Assembly: GCA_016183985.1 (NCBI GenBank)
Contig: JACPDN010000006.1
Location: forward strand, 1,302,001-1,366,000
Source: Pseudomonadota bacterium
GTDB taxonomy: Bacteria > Pseudomonadota > Alphaproteobacteria > Dongiales > Dongiaceae
Length of the DNA stretch: 64,000 nucleotides
Direction of reading: 5' to 3'
A program made the translations under genes and the position numbers. The notes under the pieces were generated by a model, which searched no databases, was not told where the DNA came from, and saw nothing but the letters and a program-made list of their open reading frames with translations. How positions within the stretch are numbered: position 1 is the stretch's first letter; each line of letters starts with the position of its first letter. Shown piece after piece: positions 63,698 through 64,000 of the stretch.

Positions 63698-64000
63698 TCA
63701 GGCAATCCTCAAGCGGATCTCGGCGCGAAAGCCACCTGTGTCGCGGTTGGCCAGTGTCAGAGATCCGCCATAGGCCTCGATAAGTTCCCGCACGATCGCA
63801 AGGCCCAGACCTGTTCCAGCGACGCGTTCGTCGAGCCGCACGCCGCGCTTTCCCAATTCGGCGAGCGCTTCCGGCGGCACGCCTGGACCGTCATCCTCCA
63901 CCGTGACCAACGCCATGGCGCCGTCCTGTGCTGCGCGAATGCGCACGTCGCCCGACGCCCATTTCGCCGCATTGTCGACGAGATTGCCCAGCAGTTCGGC
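63698..64000 (-). CDS. Sensor histidine kinase, C-terminal fragment (partial)
   Basis: Reading from the window edge, 100 residues of a HATPase domain are visible. They show the N box ELLGNLVDNAAKWA, the G1 box DDGPGVP and the G2 box AGTGLGLAIVRELIEAYGG, and end FRAEIRLRIA. The GVRLDERVAGTGLG stretch is typical of PhoQ/EnvZ-like kinases. The start and sensor part lie beyond 64000. The stop codon is immediately next to that of the MFS gene. Confidence 0.9.
   Translation of the reverse strand, partial: AELLGNLVDNAAKWASGDVRIRAAQDGAMALVTVEDDGPGVPPEALAELGKRGVRLDERVAGTGLGLAIVRELIEAYGGSLTLANRDTGGFRAEIRLRIA

Overview
The window is a GC-rich bacterial chromosome segment with tightly packed genes and no rRNA, tRNA, insertion sequence, prophage or CRISPR array that I can see. 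Gene content points to an alphaproteobacterium, probably Rhodospirillales-like. The signs are a PetP/PetR-type MarR plus OmpR pair, DegP divergent from an OmpR/EnvZ-type pair, a ThrB2-type homoserine kinase, a split glycine dehydrogenase, a GTTC-N7-GTTC SOS-type box, and the gene order rimP-nusA-ylxR-infB-rbfA-truB-rpsO-pnp. I cannot name a genus.

Layout. 0.2-11 kb (+ strand mostly): a membrane-bound MASE1-like/PAS histidine kinase, threonine synthase, an M16 processing peptidase, a GNAT acetyltransferase, YqgE (minus strand), a ScsB/DsbD-like thiol reductase, a peroxiredoxin and RecQ. 11-14 kb (minus): an operon ispH-thrB-rnhA-isochorismatase-like hydrolase. 14.2-20 kb (+): a double CDGSH protein, a small lipoprotein, then a tandem glycine riboswitch followed by gcvT-gcvH-gcvPA-gcvPB, the complete set of pathway-specific glycine cleavage proteins. 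20-30 kb (+) is the least conventional part. It holds CsaA, a Rieske protein with a long uncharacterised extension, a pair of flavin split-barrel (PNPOx-like) proteins (one fused to GAF and a possible winged helix), and a five-gene operon. That operon encodes a dCACHE-GAF receptor ending in a degenerate class III cyclase domain, an MlaE-like permease, an ABC ATPase homologue that has lost every nucleotide-handling motif, an MCE (MlaD-like) protein and a TPR lipoprotein.

30-42 kb: signalling and envelope genes. These are a hemerythrin-like protein, a PetP-PetR-histidine kinase operon, ilvE, a DCC thiol oxidoreductase, degP with a long structured 3' region, a divergent response regulator/kinase pair, a GAF histidine kinase and cyclopropane fatty acid synthase. 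42-47 kb: queuosine genes queA-tgt-queF-queG on the minus strand, with a YhhQ-type queuosine-precursor transporter divergent from queA. 47-51.8 kb: a TPR protein with an SOS-like box, a secreted small protein, an EamA exporter, a long nitronate monooxygenase with a C-terminal cysteine cluster and a glycerophosphodiester phosphodiesterase. 51.9-61.5 kb: the transcription/translation operon rimP to pnp, preceded by a strong terminator. 61.7-64 kb: TetR regulator and divergent MFS efflux pump sharing operators, and the 3' end of another histidine kinase running off the window.

Best leads for something undescribed: (1) the lipid-transport-like MCE operon built with a pseudo-ATPase and a pseudo-cyclase receptor (24.2-30.0 kb); (2) a structured, anti-Shine-Dalgarno-rich candidate small RNA in the degP 3' region (35.1-35.3 kb). 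Both are inferences from motif reading and need homology searches and experiments.
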